DNA of 64,000 nt, taken from contig CAXKVR010000272.1 of assembly GCA_964058845.1 (NCBI GenBank), positions 1-64,000 of the forward strand, in the 5' to 3' direction. A program made the translations under genes and the position numbers. The notes beneath the pieces are model-generated. The model ran no database searches, had not been told where the DNA came from, and saw nothing but the letters and a program-made list of their open reading frames with translations. Positions 1 to 12,560 of this stretch are shown here, in pieces. The stretch is from Carex sylvatica (lineage: Eukaryota > Streptophyta > Magnoliopsida > Poales > Cyperaceae). The stretch's first letter is position 1; each line of letters starts with the position of its first letter.

Positions 1-3000
1 AATTGTCGTTTTATACAACGGTCATAAAAACTGTGCAATTTTTCAATCAAGTGAGGATTTGAAATTCTATAGGCAATGGAGGGATTAGAAATGGAGAGAG
101 GAAACATCAGCACGGACCTCTCTGACTCTAGAAATTAATTGTAAAAACTTTATCAACCTTCTCTTAAAAAAAAAAAATTATCAATCTTTTTTTTTTCTTC
201 TGAAATCTGATATTATTTTTGTGCACTCTCTAATAAAAAGGGACAGATACTGTATGTGCTGGTGGTGGTAGTGGTGTGCGTAGAGGAATTCAAGATAACG
301 GATCCGGGTTGGGACCATGCAATTTGAGTCCGTTGTGACGAATGCATATTGTCAGTGTGTGTGGCGAGTCATCAATTGTGAGAACATTATGCAAATTGTT
401 ATATGTCAGAGAGATACCATACGGTCATATACACCAGCTTTGGCACAATAAATCCGGACTCTAGATCAGGTGCCTATTATGAGTTTATGACTTGAACTGT
501 ATTCAACTATCCAACGTTATTGCGGCCTATATATATATATACATTTTTGAAAAAAAACATTTTTTTCTTTTGCCTTTTTATTTTATTTTATTTTATTTTA
601 ATGGCTAATAATATTTAAGAAAAAATGGTGGAATAAGAGTGGCACATTATTCACATAAAATGTAGGAACAAAGAGTAGATTTTTTTTTTTTAAAATAAAA
701 TAGTGTTTTTCATCTGCATTCAATAAATAATATTCAAGACAATGTTTTAATATGTATATAGGTTTTAGAGAGTTCTGCACTTGCTTTATAAAAAAATAGT
801 TATGATTGCTTCTTTGTTAATTTCCAATATTATTACCTAAAAATAGTATATGTTATGTGGACGATCAATCAAATTTTCAGAGACAATTTGGTGATTATAT
901 CAAGATATGTACAAATTATGCCAATATCACAATTCAAACTTTTATATTTAACATTTAGAATTTATGTACTTAAGGTTATATGACCTCTGTATTTTATGTA
1001 CTTATAAAGATAAATATATAATTCATAATATTTGACAGGGAATATGTTATTTTAAATTTGAGAACGATAACTATGATTTTTTTTAATTTAAAATAATATA
1101 ATATAATAATTTTATTAAAACAAATACATAACTTCAAAAAAATCACACACACACACACAATTTCACCAAAAATATCTATGGTACTATCAAATAATCTACT
1201 TGGAAGATCATGATCAATTTATTTATCCATAACCCAACTCGCCGTGTGTCACAAGTTTTTGCATGTGTTATCAGAAATATATACATATATCCACAAATGG
1301 TTTCTAGACAAATTTGGATTGAATTTGGATGAGATCATGTTTTGACATTCTTATGTAATTTGGGGAACCTCACAAAAAGTTTTCACCTTTTAAAATTTGT
1401 GGCCACACACTATGGTCTATGAATGTGCTTGACCAAAACTATAGTTAAGAAAAAAGGAACATGGAATCTAACTTTTTTCTTTCTTTTTTTTTCCTCAAAC
1501 TTTCATGTTCAACAAGAGTTTATTCAAAAAGTTGGAAATTTAAAATGCATGCAAGTATGTAGCTTTAGAACCCTTTATAATAATATATGAATAAAATATA
1601 TGACTCATGATAAACCATCATGATTATGATGATTATGATGAAGATAACAATCTAGAAAGAGTGACTAAGGTAATATGAGGTGCTTTTAAATTTCTAGGAT
1701 CCAAAAAGTTTTAAAAAAAAGATGGAAGAACAGTTCAAAACAAGTTTTAGTCAAAATGTTAACATAAGTTTAATTATCATAAGTTTTAGTTGATTAAGCT
1801 ATATATTAATGAGAAAATAATATAGCACAAAATATGCTAAGAAATATTCAAACGATTTATTTTTTTATGTCACCATTATATTATTATTTTAAAATTTTAA
1901 TAACTTATGATTCTGAAAATAAAATATCAAAATAAAATTATTCGATATAATATATGACAATTTGTACTTGCAAAAACATATGATATTCCTACCTTGTTTT
2001 TGTTTTGATTGTCATAAACAATTTGCAAAAAGAAAAAAGATGCAAATGTCGACAATTTCGAGATGTTAAGTTCGCAAGTCGTCAGCATCCACTAAAATAA
2101 AGTCAAAATATCATATTTATTGCGTCATTTCCATTACATTTTTTTTCTAATTAATGAAATTAGAAAATAGATGCATAACAAAGATATTAAAAATAAAAAC
2201 ATTTAAAATCCTCCTCATTCTTTATTTAATCATATTTAACAAGAAGTTCATATCTATGCATGATGCTTGGTATACATCTTTTGCTACATATGTTAACACA
2301 TATCATGCCACAGAAAATCACCAACCTTGTGCCATCAATTACCATGGGATGGCATGATCGACCCATGTGTTGCTTATCATTGTTAAATGTTAACGAGAGG
2401 ATCAAACACTTGACAAATAATATGATAGGTAACTTAATTATATTAAAGGTTGTACATTTATATGCAGAGATCATTGGTGCAATTCCTCTAGAATAGTTCT
2501 ATGTAGAATTTATCTTGAAGCACGCTCCTCTCCACTAAGCATAGACCTAAATAGAATAGTTATATTAAGTTTGCTTAGCCATTTTTCCATTACAAGTGTG
2601 ATTTCTTTTAAAATTGTGGATTTGTGATTTGTGATTTGTGTTTTTTTTGTTCTAGAAGAGGTTAGCTAGAGTCAATTTAAGTTATTTAACTGTTTAATAT
2701 CACAGAGAATTTTTTATTCGGATTTCAAGTATATAAAATATTATTTTTTGTCACTACACTAAAAACTGATTCTCAGATTTATAATTTTTGTTACTAGAAC
2801 TTCATCTATAATTTTCTAGAATAGTTATACGGTTTGTCTAGCAATTTCTTAATAACAAGTGTAATTTCTTCTAAAATATTAGAAGCGTAGTATTCTTCAC
2901 ATATTTTTATACAAATAACAACGTTGATCTTAGGGACGGATCTATGTTGAATTAGGGTGAGCACTTGCCTACTTCTGAATTTGAAAAGACAATATAAATT

Positions 3001-3850
3001 CACATGAATATGATGAGTTGTTGCCTATTCCGGTACAAGATATTTTCTACCCCTAAATATTTTTACCTACTTCTGAAAAAAAATGCTAATTACGCTCTTG
3101 ACTGATCCAATATTTTATATAATTTTGAAGTGTTTAAGTTAATTTTTCATACATATTTTTAAATAGCTCATGCAAAATTCACCACCATTAGTACTACGTT
3201 TGATTGAGTAATTTTAACATTTTTGAGGGGCCATTTGCAAAAGATACTTGGAAGTAGAACCCACCGGCCGTAGTTATTACATAAATAATATTATTTATTT
3301 ATTTTTCCCAATTATGGCTTGAGATTGTGGGAATCATCAGCCTTCATGCATGCTTTTGTTAGCTTGTATTGTATAATTGTATAACACTGCAAGTCTGCAA
3401 CTACACAAGTGTCAGTGTACCTTTATTATACTAATTATATGAGAAAGAGAATCTAGTCAAACACCAAGCAAGGAATACTATGCTAATTTAATTATTTAGT
3501 TGCAATTTTTATATTATAAGCATGTTGTCAACTTTTTAATTGAATGATTAAGTATCTGTTCTTGAGTTAATTATATGAGAAAATGAAGAGGAGATTAACT
3601 TTTTTTTATCCTTCAAATTAAAAGAGGATAAATTTTGAAAAAAAAAAAATAGAGAGATTTTATCTCCATCCTCCCTTCATCTTCTTTCACCTCTTATAAT
3701 ATTATCCTCTTGTGATTATATATTCTAACTCTCAAACAAATTTATTATTTATACTTGAGTTAAAAACTTTGATTCTCAGTTCATGCTAAAAGAAATAAAA
3801 AAATAAAAAAAATTCTCAAATATAGCCAGAGTATTGATATATCAGAGAAA
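1..3850. other. Gene-poor AT-rich intergenic region
   Basis: I see no supportable gene. All open frames here are under 85 codons, low in complexity and without recognisable domains. Visible content: poly-A and poly-T runs, a short AC repeat near 1144-1160, a GAT-rich stretch near 1620-1650, and at about 2930-3110 a transposon-like segment that reappears in inverted orientation at about 8578-8740. Confidence 0.6.
2930..3110 (-). repeat. Dispersed repeat, inverted partner of 8578-8740
   Basis: This segment shares, in reverse orientation, a run of phrases with 8578-8740: the 'gtagac(a)' motifs, the 'acttctgaatttgaaaa' stretch and the 'ttcacatgaat' stretch. Two diverged copies of one interspersed element 5.6 kb apart are the simplest reading. 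No coding capacity is seen. Confidence 0.5.
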
Positions 3851-4205
3851 AGCTAGTGTGTGCTATGCTCACCAAATCATTTAGTGAGCATAACTCAAAA
3901 TCTACTGGATTGACTTTAAATAACAAATTCAAACCGTTAAAACTAACATACCTCACGAGTATTGCGTGTAGATCCAAAATTTTGAAATTTTCAAACTTAT
4001 TTAGTTCAAAGTTAAACATAAAAAAATGATGAAAAATAGTTTTATAAGTTATTTTAATGAATTATTTATTTTTCACTATTTTCGCTTGATTCTATACTAA
4101 ATGAATTCAAAAAATTTAAAATTTTGTATGTATATACATCACTCGTTAAGTAGATCAGTTTCAACAGTTTAAATTTGTCATTTAAAATCAATCTGACAGA
4201 TTTTA
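3851..4205. mobile_element. Palindromic MITE, family A, degraded copy
   Basis: The two halves are inverted copies of each other: 'tgctcaccaaat' and 'gtagatccaaaatttt' on the left, their complements around 'aaaattttgtatgtatatac' and 'atttaaaatcaatctgacag' on the right. The spacer at about 4015-4080 is AT-rich. It matches the cleaner copies at 38221-38660 and 62811-63223. The right terminus has lost its GGTGAGC end. There is no coding capacity. Confidence 0.7.
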
Positions 4206-4219
4206 AAGCTTCTCAACAA

Positions 4220-5105
4220 TATCATTATTTGATTTTGTAGAGTTGTTAAGATCTCTCTCTCTCTCTCTCTTGGTTGTGTGAATAGAGATTGGAACCTTCA
4301 CAGGATTTGTTCCTGCTTAGTGGAGACACCATTTATCATGAAATTAATGAAATATTAACAGTCAAAGAACAAGGTTTGACAATATTTAATGATCATAAGG
4401 TACCACATCAGGTGATGGTGAGACAAGAGGTACCAATTTGCCATGTTTGTTTTTTTATTTTATTGCATTAATTACTTGCTTACCGACCAGGTTGAGACTG
4501 ATTGGATCAATATCAATATCAATTAATTAACTAATAATTCATGAAATTTGCTTCAGAATAATAAAAATAATAAATGAATTAAATATGATTGATTTTCTAA
4601 TTATGATATAAAATTATATATATGTACAACCACCACTAACCAGATTAAAAATTTCTCCATTTTCTTACAAAGCAATTTTACAATAAACCAAGTTTTTTTA
4701 CACTTTGTTTTAGATGGAGAGCAGAGGAAAAGGAAGAGGAAAAACAAGGAAAATATATCTTATTCTTTATTAAAAAAAATTGCAAGAAAAAAAATATAGT
4801 CTTCTAATTGATTAGTTTCTCGGGACAAATGACTCACTTCTTACAACCTTAAAAAAAAATTATCTATATATAATGCATACACAATAGCATTTAGACACCA
4901 AATTTTTTATTATTATCCAAAAAAAATATTGATTTCAAAAACCACTCACATTTTCGGTCGATTTCAAAAACTAACAAAACCGGTAGCATTTTTACCGATT
5001 TTGATCAACCTTTCCGGTAACAAAACAACCGTTTTGTTAACCATTGAACCGGTGATTTTATCACCGGTACCAAACTTTAGAGATATCTCAGATGATGCGA
5101 ATTCA
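4220..5105. other. Intergenic stretch with CT repeat and a hairpin
   Basis: No gene. There is a CT microsatellite at 4253-4270, AT-rich unique DNA, and at about 4960-5080 a run of 'ccggt' words in both orientations (for example 'ccggtgattttatcaccggt') that would fold into small hairpins. Confidence 0.5.
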
Positions 5106-5109
5106 AAAT

Positions 5110-5325
5110 TTTAGATATATATTATTTTATTTTATGATTATTTTTCACCAAAGACTCTAGAAGTTTCGCCGATAGTCTTAAATTATTTTTTATTACAAAG
5201 AAATTCAATTAGATATATTTTATTTTATTTTGTAGTTATTTTTCACTGAAAACCCTAGAAGTTTAATCGCCGATAGCCCTAAATTATTTTTTATTATAAA
5301 GAAGTCAAATTAAATATATATTAAA
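5110..5325. repeat. Diverged tandem duplication of about 100 bp
   Basis: Two neighbouring units share 'tagatatat', 'attttattttat', 'ttatttttcac', 'ctagaagttt', 'cgccgatag' and 'aaattattttttatta' in the same order. The first runs about 5112-5210 and the second about 5211-5320. They differ at scattered positions and by small indels. Non-coding. Confidence 0.65.
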
Positions 5326-5533
5326 ATATAATAGATAAACTAAATAATCACAAATTTCTGATAAATTCATATTTAATAACATGACTGCAATCACAAATAA
5401 CGGACATATATTTTATGATTTTTTGCATCATCTTTTAACTTTCGACTCTATTTGAGCTTCCTGATTGGCTAGTTTCAAATGGGAGCACAAAAAAGAAAAG
5501 TTTGCAAGGATGTAAAAAAAAAAGAAAAAAGTG

Positions 5534-7168
5534 TTGACATTGCAGACACTTTACTTCCCGATTTTTTTATTTATATCTAAAAAATAATCAAGTTTGTGTT
5601 GAATTTCAAAATCTACTCAAATCGAAATTTTTTTTTTCTGGTTTCAACATCAAATACTAAAAATTTCTTTTCCGAAAACTGAACTCAAAACTCGGATAAT
5701 TTTTTTTTCCGATTTTGGCTAAAACCGGATAAAAAAATTTCAGTCTCTATTTTCAGAAAAAAAAAATTCTAGTTTTAGTCCCAAAATCAAAAAAAAATTA
5801 TCCAGACCCAGACTTACTCTATAAACCCGCCCCTTTCAGTTTCACCTGTCCCCATCTCTTACTTTCACTCTTCCCATCTTTCTCCTCTCCCCACGGCAGC
5901 CCCACATTTAAGGTAATTTTTTTTTCAATTTAAATTTAAATTTATAATATAATTAATTATATAATTTTAAATGGTTTAGAATATTGTTCAAATAATTTAT
6001 AATTTATAGAAAATACCAAAATGGTCTATAATAATTTGAAAAATACCAAAACAGTTTAGAAAATTGCCCTATTAATTTATAAAATACCAAAATGGTCTAG
6101 AATAATTTAGAAAATTCTAAAATGGTTTAGAATAAATATCAAAATGGTCTAGAAAATTTTAGAAAATACCAAATTAGTCTATAAAATTTTAGAAAATATC
6201 AAAATGATATGGAATAATTTAGAAAATACCAAAATAATTTGGAATAATTTAGAAAATATCAAAATGGTCTAGAAAATTGCCCTATTAATTTAGAAAATTG
6301 TTCGATTAATTTAGAAAATTGTTCGATTAATTTAGAAAATTATAAAATAATTTAGAATTTTTTTTAGGTATCTCTTTTCTTTTCGGAGCTATGACTGTCT
6401 GATAGATCGGCTCTTCGATTCAGGTTTTTTAATTTTTTAATTTTAATTTTTATTTATAATATAATTAATTAGTTCATTTTAAATGGTTTAGAATATTGTT
6501 CAAATAATTTAGAATTTGTAGAAAATTTCCCTATTATTTCTAAATTAATAAGACAATATCTAAACCATTTCCTAAATTATTCTAAACTATTTTGAAAATT
6601 TATAAATCATTCTAGATTTATAAACTATTTTTGGTATAACTAATATATGTCATTAACCTATTTTTAGTTTTGATTGGTACAATTTAACAAATAACAACAT
6701 ATAAATAATTAAAAATTTAAATAATTTAAAATTAAATAAAATGACAATCTTACTGAAAATTAATTTTTGCACTAGACTGAGTAAAAGCGAGTGAGAGACT
6801 GAGTGAAAGCGAAAATGAGATCTGCGATTTTTATAAACAAAATCAGTGTGAGTCCGGAAAAAAAAAATTCAGTTCAAAACCGGATAATTTTTTTCCGATT
6901 TCTAATCAAAATACCGGAAAAAAAAAATTCCAGAATAAAACCGTAAAAATTTATTCCGGTTTCTTGATTAGAAATCAAAAAAAAATTATCCGGACTAAGG
7001 CCTAAAATCGGAAAAAAGAATTCCGGATTCTTATCAAGAAACCGAAATTTTTTTCTCAATTTGAGTAGTTTTCGAAATTCGACAGCGTTTTGGTTATTTT
7101 TTAAAATTTTATTTATTTTTTAGATATAAATAAAAAAATCGGCTCTACTTCTGTCCGCAACATTAAAT
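5534..7168. mobile_element. 1.6 kb non-autonomous element with long terminal inverted repeats
   Basis: The left arm (about 5534-5810) and right arm (about 6840-7168) are imperfect inverted copies. Shared landmarks are 'cgatttttttatttatatc' on the left against its complement at about 7121-7141, 'ctactcaaat' against 'atttgagtag', and several 'ccggataattttttt'-type words facing each other. The interior holds a pyrimidine-rich CCCATCT/CTCTCC tract at 5825-5905 and a degenerate short tandem array. No transposase frame exists. Long-TIR Mutator-like or foldback elements look like this, but I could not find a clear target duplication. Confidence 0.6.
5965..6365. repeat. Degenerate minisatellite inside the long-TIR element
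   Basis: About a dozen irregular copies of a 25-35 bp motif built from 'aatttagaaaata' and 'ccaaaatggtctagaa' follow one another. They are AT-rich, variably spaced and non-coding. A shorter related stretch lies at about 6475-6620, partly in inverted orientation. Confidence 0.7.
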
Positions 7169-7500
7169 TACGGCTGTATCTTATTTGATTTATCTTTTTT
7201 TTTTTAATATCAAATTTAAAAATTTCGGACACCAATCAGATCCCTGCTCTTTATTAAAAAAAAAAAAATCAATCTTGTTCACATGCTAGATACATCTTTT
7301 GATTAGAGATTTACAAATGGTCACAAATTTTAAATTATATTCATCCCTTTATAATTTCTGAAACAGCCAATTATGTAACACTAATTTCCAGTCCAGTCTA
7401 AACAGTCAGTAATCAGATCTAGTAAATTAAATATCACCGCCTCTAAAATCATAACAGTGCGATTGGCGAGTTCGTACTAAATCTCCAAATATATATATTG

Positions 7501-7877
7501 AGAGAGATTGTGTGTGTGACTAATATGCTTTCAGAAGCATATGGACCGAAGTGCTTACGGTTCAAATTTGAAATTTTAAAATTCAAAAAGTCGATCGAAA
7601 TTGTTCATCTTGTTCTCCATATTAATATGTGTTTGGAGAACAAATTTTATATTTTTCTGAATTTTTTTACTATTTATTAAGCCACTTTGAAAATCATTGA
7701 TCCAACGGTTTTACTGTTTAGTTAAGCCACCGTTGGATCAGCGATTTTCAAAGTGGTCTCCAAGAACATATTAATATTGAGAACAAGATGAACAGTTCCG
7801 ATCAACTTTTTGAATTTTGAAATTTCAAATTTAGACTATAAGTATTTCGGTCCATATGCTTTTATTAGCCTCTCTAT
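7501..7877. mobile_element. Palindromic MITE of about 375 bp
   Basis: The left arm ('agaagcatatggaccgaa', 'gttcatcttgttctc', 'ccactttgaaaatc', 'gatccaacgg') recurs complemented and in reverse order on the right ('ccgttggatc', 'gattttcaaagtgg', 'gagaacaagatgaac', 'ttcggtccatatgct'). The centre is near 7705. Almost the whole element is arm, so it would form one long hairpin. The 60-codon frame inside is an accident. Confidence 0.75.
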
Positions 7878-8824
7878 GTGTATATATATGTGTGTATATA
7901 AAAGCAAATAAATGCCATGTTACCATGCGCTTAGCACTCTGATTTGTTCAAGTCTGTGGGAAATCAAACTAAGATTCCCTGGTGCAGTTATTAACACACA
8001 AAATATATGGCATGTGATCGACAATGAGTACATATTCTCTGAGGTAACAATTTTTTTATCTTTAGACCAAACCATCTGATCAGAATTCAGATCAATTTGG
8101 TCCGCAGTGGAATGCACGGACCTCTTTTAATATTCGTGCAGATTCTGACTAGACAATACAGATCTAAACATTTATTTTTTATCTTAAGATAATAATTTAC
8201 TGATAATTAGTTGAAAAAAAAAAACCGTAGCTCATACGAGCCACGAGATCAACTAGGTAAAAGTTTGTAATTAGCTTGTTCGATTTTGGCTCAACACATC
8301 ATGAGTGAGTTCATCAATATGGACTCAGCTCGTGCTTGTTTGGTTCGTTTCTTAGCTCGTTGCAAAAAAAAGATTTTTTTTTTTTTTTCACTATATTTGT
8401 GTCATTATAAGAGGATGAAACTCGTTACAAGAAAAAAAAAGAAACTATCTATATGCAACTCAAATCATCAAAAATCTTTGATTCACGTGCAACTAACAGC
8501 ATGAGCGAGCTGGATCGAGTTGGCTAGCAATCAACTCAACTAAAATCTAGCTCGGCTCGGCTTGTTCTACCATGAGCCAAGGGCGTGGCCAGAATTTTTA
8601 TTAGGGGTAGACAAAAATGTTGAGGAGTAGACAATTTCTTTTACAGGGTTAGCTAACATCCATATTTACATGAGATTCATACCGACTTTTCAAATTCAGG
8701 AGTAGACAAACAACCTAATCTTGGTCGAATGTGGATTCATCCATACCACAACGAGAGTTCAAGCTTTGTCTAGCTCAACTTGTTTATAACTTCAAAATTA
8801 TGCACAATTTTGATGGGAAGGTGA

Positions 8825-9150
8825 GCAGGGGCGAACCCACATGGTCCCAGGCGGGGGCGGGGGCGGGGGGAGGGGGGGGGGGGGGTAGTTGTCCTCTCTA
8901 AATTTTGAGTTTTAGTGAGATCAGGACGTTCCGATTGACTTTGCTTTCCCTTCTAAAATTTTTTTTGCCCCCTCTGGATGTTTGATTTGTAATTCAAGTT
9001 AAATTTAGAGTTAAAATTAAAATAAATTTCTTGAATTATGATTAGTAATTAGAATTATAGGTTAGAGAATCAGAAATTACAAGTCTGAGTATTGTAAAGT
9101 ATAAGTTAAAGCATTATTTTTTATTGAGTATCTAATTAATTAATGAGTTT
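8825..9150 (+). repeat. Dispersed repeat shared with 12345-12560
   Basis: Both segments begin with a 'ggggc(g/a)ga(a/t)cca'-type end and a purine-rich block, then share 'gttaaatttagagttaaaatt', followed by 'attagaatta'. Such ends are typical of small plant DNA transposons, but no complete element is visible here. Confidence 0.45.
8858..8886 (+). repeat. Poly-G tract with G-quadruplex potential
   Basis: Three GGGGGCG-like blocks are followed by long uninterrupted G runs within about 30 bases, in otherwise AT-rich DNA. The number of Gs may be uncertain in the assembly. It lies at one end of a transposon-like repeat. Confidence 0.7.
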
Positions 9151-9265
9151 AAACTAGATTAGATATTTTTTTACTCTCCCGACAAAAATCCTAGATCTGC
9201 TGAGATTGTTATGACCCGCTACACATATTATAGTTAGTATTAGTTGCAGAAGATACGGAGACAAT

Positions 9266-9303
<38 letters not shown>

Positions 9304-9632
9304 AATGGCACTTTTACAATTACAACCCTTCAATTGAATTCATACTGGTGGGTTGGGGTTGCTCTCTGTACAAGGCACCTTGCATTAAATGGCTTTGATC
9401 CCGGTTTACCCATCCAAGTCATCGTGTCAAGTCACCATGTCAACTCTGTTTCGAAAAAAATAACATGTCAGAACCTGTCTCGCCATTTGCGTGTTCTTCC
9501 AATTGGGAATTTGGGACAAGAGCAAAATAGTCAAAATACACTTCATTGACTTCATTCTAGTTTTGAAAATAGAAAAAGGGCAAAATTTTGTTAAAAAATT
9601 GTTCTTCCTATTACAGTTAATTGTATAAAGTA

Positions 9633-9843
9633 ACCTTGATTAGGAGGATTCAAATCAGCTGAAATCCAGATGCATGAACAGTAACACTGAAATTTTTGGA
9701 ATTCCGAATCCAACCGTTCAACTTTTTCTGTGCACGCATCTCAGAACCGCTGGTTTTTCTGTGCACGCATCTCATAACAGATCAACGGTTGGATTTGGAA
9801 TTTCATGCATCTAGGATTTCAACTGATTTGAATCCTGATTAGG
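9633..9843. mobile_element. Small hairpin MITE of about 210 bp
   Basis: The arm 'ccttgattaggaggattca', 'tgaaatcc' and 'atgcatgaa' on the left is answered by 'atgcatctaggatttca' and 'tgaatcctgattagg' on the right. Near the centre 'tttttctgtgcacgcatctca' is directly repeated. It abuts the next element at 9841. Confidence 0.65.
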
Positions 9844-10315
9844 ATGTTCAAACGGTCGGCTGGATTGAAACCGAACTAAAATAATTAAATTATTTTTTTT
9901 AGTTTTTAAAAATACGACTGAACCGACTAAACTTGTAAATCGATTAAGAACTAAATAAAAAAAATAGTAAATTTCAGTTTGTTCGGTTCAAACCGAAGTA
10001 AACATATCAGTGTTATTATTAATAAAAATTAAACATGTTCGTACACAAGTTGTTCAATTCCTTACAAAATATATAGATGTTCTAAAATATTTTAACTAAA
10101 ATGAAAAAAAAAACAATGATTGAACCAAACAAAATATAAACCATACTTGAACCAATATAATTTGGTCAGTTCGGTTTAGCTAGTTTTGAAAAATCTAAAT
10201 CGAACCAAACCATTTAAACCAAAATAATTCAAAAATTCAACCGAACCGATCCATTTAAATCGAAATTTTTCGATTCAGTTGAAAATCGAACAAACCGAAC
10301 CGTTTGAACACCTCT
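9841..10315. mobile_element. Non-autonomous element with 'ggtgttcaaacgg'-type ends
   Basis: The left end 'aggatgttcaaacggtcgg' is the near-complement of the right end 'ccgaaccgtttgaacacct'. The interior is AT-rich with many scattered 'aaccgaac' words on both strands. This terminal sequence type is common in plant hAT-like MITEs. There is no open frame of note. Confidence 0.65.
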
Positions 10316-10439
10316 AACCTTGAACATTGTTAATAGATATTCAATATTGTTAAATAATATTATGTAAACCTTGACCATTTAATCATAATTTAAGTTAGTT
10401 CATTCAAGATTCATCATTTAATCAATATCTAATTATTCT

Positions 10440-10612
10440 TATTACACGTGACTCGTGTGACTACGTGACGTGCCGTGACGTATCGTGACGTATCGTGACA
10501 AAGTTTCAAAAGATGGTCACGACACGGGACACACGAGTCACGTCACGTAACTGACACACATGCCGTGCCGTTCTGTGCCGTTACGTGCCATGCCGTTCTG
10601 TGACGGAGCCGG
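10440..10612. repeat. Irregular array of cgtgacg/gccgt words
   Basis: A dense, irregular repetition of 'cgtgacgt', 'atcgtgac' and 'gccgtgccgtt' words occurs in both orientations, with inverted symmetry around about 10515. Similar 'tcgtgac'/'gtcacg' words recur at about 50535-50900. It could be a transposon terminus that accumulates TGACG-type sites. No gene is linked to it. Confidence 0.55.
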
Positions 10613-10992
10613 CTCCACCGTGCCATTTTTCCTGCTCTAAGAGAGGTGGAGGAGAAATCAGTGATTTGGTACCTTGGAGAGAGAGGTGGAAGGTTTGGCA
10701 CATTAGAAAGAAGATAACTCAAACAGACTTAGGAGAGAAAAACGAAGGGTATAGTAGTCAACATATTATTAATGAATATTGTAAAATAAATTTTTAATTT
10801 TTAAAAAATATTATTTAATTATATTTGGAGACATTTGATATATTATAGAGTTTGATTAGACAGATATGTGACTTATTATAATTTTAAAGATAAATATGTA
10901 ATTACTGATTTTTAAAAAATAAATACATAATATTGAAACTTTTGAGAAATATATATGAAATTAACCCAAAAAATATATATACATTAGGCGTA

Positions 10993-11088
10993 AAAAGTTT
11001 AACCGAACAATTTTGACTTCAACAGTGCTTTTTTTACTCTTAGTATGCGCACTGCATGAAACCAAAACTGCTCGGTTAAAACCTTTAT
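10993..11088. mobile_element. Short hairpin MITE, family P (diverged copy)
   Basis: It has the same architecture as the copies at 47444-47556, 52905-53017 and 55889-56000: a left 'aagtttaaccgaacaattttgacttc' type arm, a 'gcgcactgcatgaa' middle, and a right 'accaaaactgctcggttaa' arm. It is the most diverged of the four. Confidence 0.65.
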
Positions 11089-12344
11089 CCAAGCATTAGG
11101 CTTCATAATTTTTATTATACCATGGAGAAAATAAAATGTGACTAAGGAGATTTTTTTTTTGTAGTGTTATATTTGTAGGAGGATTAAAAAATTTTAAAAA
11201 AAAATGAATCTTCCGTTTGCTAGAATACTGAAAACATATCTTGTTGTCATCATATATTATCTTCATACAATACATAATCAATAGAATATATTGATAATAA
11301 TTTTCTTTTATTTTCGTTCTTATCTTTAATCAATCATAGTCTTGGTTTCAATTTCATGCATAGTTTGAACCAGTGTTGTAAAAAACTTCCGTTTAGGTCA
11401 ATTAATTGACCGATCAGTCGTTAACAGTGACCAAACTGTCATAAATTTTTTTGATTAATTGACCGATTTATTTCTAATTATGACCAATTATTTCTGATTA
11501 TTCCTGATAAACTACATGGCGCTACCATATCCTTCCGACGATCGCATACTGTTACTTACAATATTGGTTTGAACATTAGAGTTTTTATAAGGGTTAAATT
11601 GCAATATGACCATTCTATGATAAAAGTGTAGAAAAACCATGTGGATAAATCCAGGGATACGATATAATAGCAAAGAAGAAAAGGTGGGGCCTGAAAAAGG
11701 TGATATTGATTCGATTTCCATCAAACAAACTTAGATGGAACTAAGCTCCAATTGATCCAGTCAGGATCATACTTGATTCCATCCCCATTCTTTGGCTCTT
11801 TCCCTTCTCCAAGTTGTCCCCTTATCTTGTCACCTGCGCTAAATGCCACCCAAATTGTCCCAATTTCATGGGGCCATTCAGTCTCCTATCCTGACGATTC
11901 CACAGCTTCCTTTTTCTCTCATGTTATATGGCATGGCTAGGCTACATTGCAACATTATCCACATGGATCTAAACATTTTTTGTTTTTTTGTTTTTAGATT
12001 CTTAAATTTTTTTTTTTTTTTTTTTTTTTTTAGCATTTGCTAGGGTGTGTTTTTCGTCGTGTAACTCACAAAGTAGGTCTTGATTCAATCATTCATGCAT
12101 TTGGAGAGACATCTGATCAAAATATGTTCAATTTTCAATCTAATTCATTTGGTTCGTGTAGACAGTTTAAATTTATGAAACGATTGAAATTAGTGCATAT
12201 TTGAATACATTCGTATAAATTTTAACGTGGATCGAACAACTTGGACCAAAAATCAAACAGATTCTAGCGCGATGTTGGATGAAAACCCTAGCTCCCGTCA
12301 TGCATTAGTTTTAGTAGTCATATCAGAATACCATATATGGTCTT

Positions 12345-12560
12345 AATCAGGGGCAGATCCAGCTTAGGCCAGGGAGAAGGGGAATTAATAGGTCTGAACT
12401 AACTTTGTCTCTCTTTGAAATTTTATTTGCTACTCTATGGACTTTTGATTTCTAAATAATGTTAAATTTAGAGTTAAAATTATGATAAATTTATTGAATT
12501 TTGATTGATAATTAGAATTAGAAGTCATAGCATTATTCTGATTAAATAATTGTCTGAGTA
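12345..12560 (+). repeat. Dispersed repeat shared with 8825-9150
   Basis: It is a direct-orientation homologue of 8825-9150, sharing 'gttaaatttagagttaaaatt' and the surrounding order of words after a purine-rich block. Non-coding. Confidence 0.45.

Larger units (their letters stand above)
7878..9632. other. Repeat-rich intergenic stretch
   Basis: No supportable gene. It contains a transposon-like segment at 8578-8740 (inverted partner of 2930-3110), a poly-G tract at about 8860-8886, a segment at 8825-9150 homologous to 12345-12560, and a GA microsatellite at 9269-9300. The open frames at 8286 and 9334 are short and domain-free. Confidence 0.55.
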
